This document shows, in pieces, positions 61,314 through 64,000 of a stretch of DNA of 64,000 nt; the first letter of the stretch is position 1, and each line of letters begins with the position of its first letter. The position numbers and the translations under genes are program-made. The DNA comes from CAZVNZ01 sp964628515 (lineage in GTDB: Bacteria; Bacillota; Clostridia; Christensenellales; Christensenellaceae), in contig CAZVNZ010000001.1 in assembly GCA_964628515.1 (NCBI GenBank), forward strand, positions 62,001 through 126,000, written 5' to 3'. Below the pieces are notes generated by a model. The model was not told the DNA's origin. It saw only the letters and a list, made by a program, of their open reading frames with translations, and did not search any database.

Positions 61314-61339
61314 CTTAAAAGGTGGGTTTATGGTAAAAT
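61311..61339 (+). promoter_or_regulatory. Candidate promoter of the LytTR gene
   Basis: TTGCTT (61311-61316), 17 bases, TAAAAT (61334-61339), about 125 bases before the ATG. Confidence 0.5.
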
Positions 61340-61471
61340 TTATACACTTATGAGTAAAATATAAATATATCCACAGGCAAAATTAGTGTTTTAAGTGCAT
61401 AAACAATATTAATTTGTAGGCACACAGTCGATATACCACTACGGACTATTTTACGTAAATGAGGTGTAATT

Positions 61472-62176
61472 ATGAGAGTTGCTATTGTTGAAAAAAATGG
61501 GAATTATTTAGAAGAGTTTATAGACGCATTGTATAAATGGAGACCTGCGGACGTACAAATACTTATTTCTCATTTTAGCGAGGGTAGAGAAATTTTAGAG
61601 CGTTTTAAAGAAGGCAATATAAGTTTCGATATATTATTTTTGGATACGGGTGGCACAGAGACAAACGTAATTAGGCTATGCCAACAGCTACGTATTTTAG
61701 GCTACAACAATGCGGTGGTGTTTACAATAAAAGCTATGGAGTTAAGCCAACATCACCATAACAATAATATTTATTTATACAATTATATTAATAAGCCTGT
61801 AACTGCGGAACAAATAGGGCAAAGTATAGCCCTTATAAATAAGGAAGGGTGTTACAGCTACACCTACAACGGTGTACAGGTGTGCATACCCTTTAGAGAT
61901 ATTTTATATTTTGAAAGCTGGGGCAATTACGTTAAAATCCATATGAAAAAGGAAGGTATGCAACAAAAGCAACACAAGGCAAATTTTACCTTTGTGCAAA
62001 AGCAATTGCCCAAAAATTTTGTGCGTTGCCATCGTTCTTACATTATTAATATAGAAGAAATAGAAAGTGTGGAGCAAAAAGATGTGTATTTAAAACCAAT
62101 TTCCACCACCCCCATACCCTTGGGTAAAAAGCATTTGGAAGGGGTTTATTTGGCTTTGGGGGAGGAAGTTTTCTGA
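61472..62176 (+). CDS. LytTR-family response regulator (AgrA-like)
   Basis: 234 residues: receiver domain with phospho-Asp D58 (FLDTGG) and Lys in INKPV, but the N-terminal acidic pair is only partly kept (IVEKNG), then a LytTR DNA-binding domain (DILYFESWGNYVKIH, FVRCHRSYIINIEEI). It ends 21 bases from the tail of the GHKL kinase gene on the other strand, its likely partner. The ribosome site is GAGGTG. Confidence 0.92.
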   Translation: MRVAIVEKNGNYLEEFIDALYKWRPADVQILISHFSEGREILERFKEGNISFDILFLDTGGTETNVIRLCQQLRILGYNNAVVFTIKAMELSQHHHNNNIYLYNYINKPVTAEQIGQSIALINKEGCYSYTYNGVQVCIPFRDILYFESWGNYVKIHMKKEGMQQKQHKANFTFVQKQLPKNFVRCHRSYIINIEEIESVEQKDVYLKPISTTPIPLGKKHLEGVYLALGEEVF

Positions 62177-62197
62177 TACTGCAAGGGTGCGTTTGTG

Positions 62198-63556
62198 TTA
62201 AAGCACTATCTTTCCCCCACCGTTAAGTATAACCCTAACGCAAAACAGATAATCTTCCGACGTTATATAAAACATACCACCGTTTTTCTCGCAAAAACTG
62301 CGTACGGAGGATATGCCTATGCCTTCTCCTTCTCGCTTGGAGGAGTAAAAACTCTCTTCTATTATTTCTAATTTGCCGTCAAAGCTGTTTTTTACTGAAA
62401 TAAGCAGGTTGCCACCCTCTGTTTTGGCGACTACCTTAATAAATCTTTCTCCCTCTTTTTGCCGCAAACATGCCTCCGTTGCGTTTTCTATTAAATTGCC
62501 AAACACCACGCATAAATCCAAATCGGAAATATCCAAATCGGCAGGTATTTGTACATCTATACTTATTGCAATGTTGTTTTGTTTGGAGATGTAGGCGTAA
62601 TAACCTAAAATTGAGTCTATTATCGCATTGTCGCAGTAGCATACATCTTCGTCAAACAAATGCTCTTTTTGATATTTGCTTAAATAGTTTTTTATGCTCT
62701 CTACATCGTTTCGCTCTGCAAGTCCGCTTATGGTGTGTATGTGGTGGCGCCAATCGTGACGCAGTTTATCACCGTCTTTAATGGTGGTAGTAAGTTTTTT
62801 ATACTGCTCCTTTTGAATTTCCAGTTGCTTGTGCATTAAATCTTCTTTGCCCTTTGCAATTATGCTGTCGTAGTTTTTTACAAGCATTTGCAGGGTAACT
62901 ATATATGTAATTAAACTTAGCAGGCTTAAAGAAAGGACGGAAATTAAGTGTCTGTAATTAAAAGGTCCTAAACGTGGTACTCCACCGTAAGAAGTTGTAA
63001 TGGTGTAGGTAAACATACAAAAGGGTATTATCCACATATACTTCCAGTTAGAAAAGTTAATGTCCGAATCAATTATTTGCTTAAACAGTTTTATATATAT
63101 GTACCGCATCACAGGAATATAAAGTATGAGTACTACTATGGAAATAATTATGTAGTTTGCATACTCAAAGGAAAAATAATTAGGGAATATTTTTAGCCCA
63201 AATATTACATTAGAAATGCTTATTACATTATTTTGTATGCCGAAAGTAACAAATATTAAAAATAATAACTGCATAGGGTTTCCCTTTATTAATAGTACAC
63301 AAACCCCAAAAGAGCCCAGCACCCACACAAAAAACGCAATAAACGAGTTTATGGGTCCTGTGTATATGGATTCTTTTTCAAAAAAAGTTAGTATTACAAT
63401 CATAGAGCTAGCGACGTATACAAGCAACACAGGAATTACAACCTTTATGCCAAATCTAAAATTTTTCTTGAAAGGTTTTATTATAAAGTAAAGATAAACT
63501 AAAAAATGTATAATTATATTTAGAATATAAAAAGGTGCATTTGCGCTTAAATTCAA
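62198..63556 (-). CDS. GHKL sensor histidine kinase (AgrC-like)
   Basis: 452 residues: six or seven membrane helices to about residue 220, H-box KLRHDWRHHIHT near residue 270, and a GHKL ATPase domain with NLIENATEAC and GIGISSVRSF. Kinases of this shape read peptide signals and phosphorylate LytTR regulators. No AgrB/AgrD pair is nearby. Confidence 0.92.
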   Translation of the reverse strand: MNLSANAPFYILNIIIHFLVYLYFIIKPFKKNFRFGIKVVIPVLLVYVASSMIVILTFFEKESIYTGPINSFIAFFVWVLGSFGVCVLLIKGNPMQLLFLIFVTFGIQNNVISISNVIFGLKIFPNYFSFEYANYIIISIVVLILYIPVMRYIYIKLFKQIIDSDINFSNWKYMWIIPFCMFTYTITTSYGGVPRLGPFNYRHLISVLSLSLLSLITYIVTLQMLVKNYDSIIAKGKEDLMHKQLEIQKEQYKKLTTTIKDGDKLRHDWRHHIHTISGLAERNDVESIKNYLSKYQKEHLFDEDVCYCDNAIIDSILGYYAYISKQNNIAISIDVQIPADLDISDLDLCVVFGNLIENATEACLRQKEGERFIKVVAKTEGGNLLISVKNSFDGKLEIIEESFYSSKREGEGIGISSVRSFCEKNGGMFYITSEDYLFCVRVILNGGGKIVL

Positions 63557-63590
63557 TATATTTACACTTCCTTTTTGGATTATATTGTCT

Positions 63591-63619
63591 ATTATATTTT
63601 ATTTTAACTGTTACGTCAA
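63591..63619 (-). promoter_or_regulatory. Promoter of the GHKL kinase gene
   Basis: On the minus strand TTGACG (63619-63614), 17 bases, TATAAT (63596-63591). Confidence 0.7.
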
Positions 63620-63699
63620 ATGATACAAGTGACTTTTTCGGTAATAAGTTAAAACAGGTAAAATTTTTTTAAAAAAAACTCGAAAAATAAAAAAAACAC

Positions 63700-63728
63700 T
63701 TGCCAATACACCAAAATTGTTGTATTAT
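63700..63728 (+). promoter_or_regulatory. Promoter of the S10 operon
   Basis: TTGCCA (63700-63705), 17 bases, TATTAT (63723-63728). Transcription from about 63736 would give a leader of some 225 bases before rpsJ. Confidence 0.7.
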
Positions 63729-63735
63729 ATATTAC

Positions 63736-63960
63736 GTTGCACTATGTATAAACAGCTAAATTAGCAAAAAAAGGCATATTGCACACAAAAAACGGAACAT
63801 TATTTACGAGAGGTTCCCGTCTGCCAAGCGGATAGTTTTCGTAAATTATGCTTTGCAGGACAAAGCAACTCCCATGGGCAAAGAAATTTGCTCAAAAAAA
63901 ATCAATGTGACACACACGGCTATGTGTACACGCAAGGAATGCTTAAGGAGGAAAATAAAA
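63736..63960 (+). ncRNA. Structured 5' leader of rpsJ
   Basis: Possible stems: TTTACGA (63803-63809) / TCGTAAA (63839-63845); GCTTTG (63850-63855) / CAAAGC (63861-63866); GGGCAAA (63876-63882) / TTTGCTC (63887-63893); ACACA (63912-63916) / TGTGT (63923-63927) extended by GTG/CAC. AAGGAGG is at 63945-63951. Such leaders often bind a ribosomal protein for feedback, but which one is not clear from sequence. Confidence 0.5.
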
Positions 63961-64000
63961 TGGCAAGCCAAAGAATAAGAATTAAGCTAAAAGCTTACGA
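63961..64000 (+). CDS. rpsJ: Ribosomal protein S10, first codons only
   Basis: Thirteen codons, MASQRIRIKLKAY, match the strongly conserved start of S10. The rest lies beyond the window edge. It normally opens the S10 ribosomal protein operon, so housekeeping genes begin here. A full AAGGAGG lies 9 bases before the ATG. Confidence 0.93.

Noticed and set aside
62198..63556. Full Agr quorum-sensing locus
   Set aside because: Kinase and regulator are present but no AgrB protease or AgrD-like peptide gene is in the window.

Overview
The window looks like a chromosomal segment of a low-GC, anaerobic, spore-former-type Firmicute (class Clostridia, probably an uncultured gut or sediment lineage). 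The signs are AT-rich DNA, strong AGGAGG-type ribosome sites, TTGACA/TATAAT promoters, lipoprotein signal peptides, LTA-synthase-like and L,D-transpeptidase wall genes, a meso-diaminopimelate dehydrogenase, AgrA/AgrC-type regulators and ferredoxin-type proteins. No rRNA, tRNA, CRISPR array, prophage or intact transposon was seen.

Layout. 1-2.5 kb: end of a rhodanese lipoprotein, an aldose-epimerase-like protein and a Gfo/Idh/MocA oxidoreductase. 2.6-10.3 kb (minus): a PepSY lipoprotein, then a tight operon ileS-queT-LOG-membrane protein-ACT-PFL. 10.6-15.0 kb: a large stand-alone RND transporter with a coiled-coil insertion and a small membrane protein. 15.0-15.75 kb: a tandem duplication of a 335-bp unit, each carrying a 20-residue hydrophobic peptide gene and a convergent antisense RNA unit, read here as a type I toxin-antitoxin pair, with a third decayed copy. 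15.7-19.8 kb (minus): a three-gene operon of a free-standing condensation-domain protein, a radical SAM/SPASM protein and a MATE exporter fused to an ATPase-like domain, a small natural-product-like locus. 20.0-20.6 kb: an ankyrin gene cut short next to an IS3-type remnant.

20.6-36.4 kb (minus) is a sugar regulon: GH31 and LacI-1, then an ABC sugar importer, four URO-D-superfamily proteins, RbsD, a GH38 alpha-mannosidase and a GH4 glycosidase. Both promoters carry the same GTAAACGTTTTC operator at or just after the start of transcription. 36.7-44.2 kb (plus) holds a MerR-TipAS regulator and a second LacI regulon (LacI-2, PGDH_C-type dehydrogenase, TIM-barrel isomerase, three more URO-D-superfamily proteins) with its own operator, TTTACTAAAT-N9/10-ATTTAGTAAA. 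Seven divergent URO-D-fold proteins in two sugar regulons, with no corrinoid protein in sight, are the most unusual metabolic feature.

44.3-50.7 kb: a two-component system divergent from a MacAB-like exporter with an interposed lipoprotein. 51-63.6 kb: LTA-synthase-like protein, two diguanylate cyclases, ddh, a flavin-type reductase/oxidase and Fe-S protein pair, an L,D-transpeptidase with a coupled lipoprotein, and a LytTR regulator facing a GHKL kinase. The window ends with a structured leader and the first codons of rpsJ, the start of the S10 ribosomal protein operon. A 105-bp two-hairpin element occurs twice (10.3 and 49.2 kb), with compensatory base changes in its stems.
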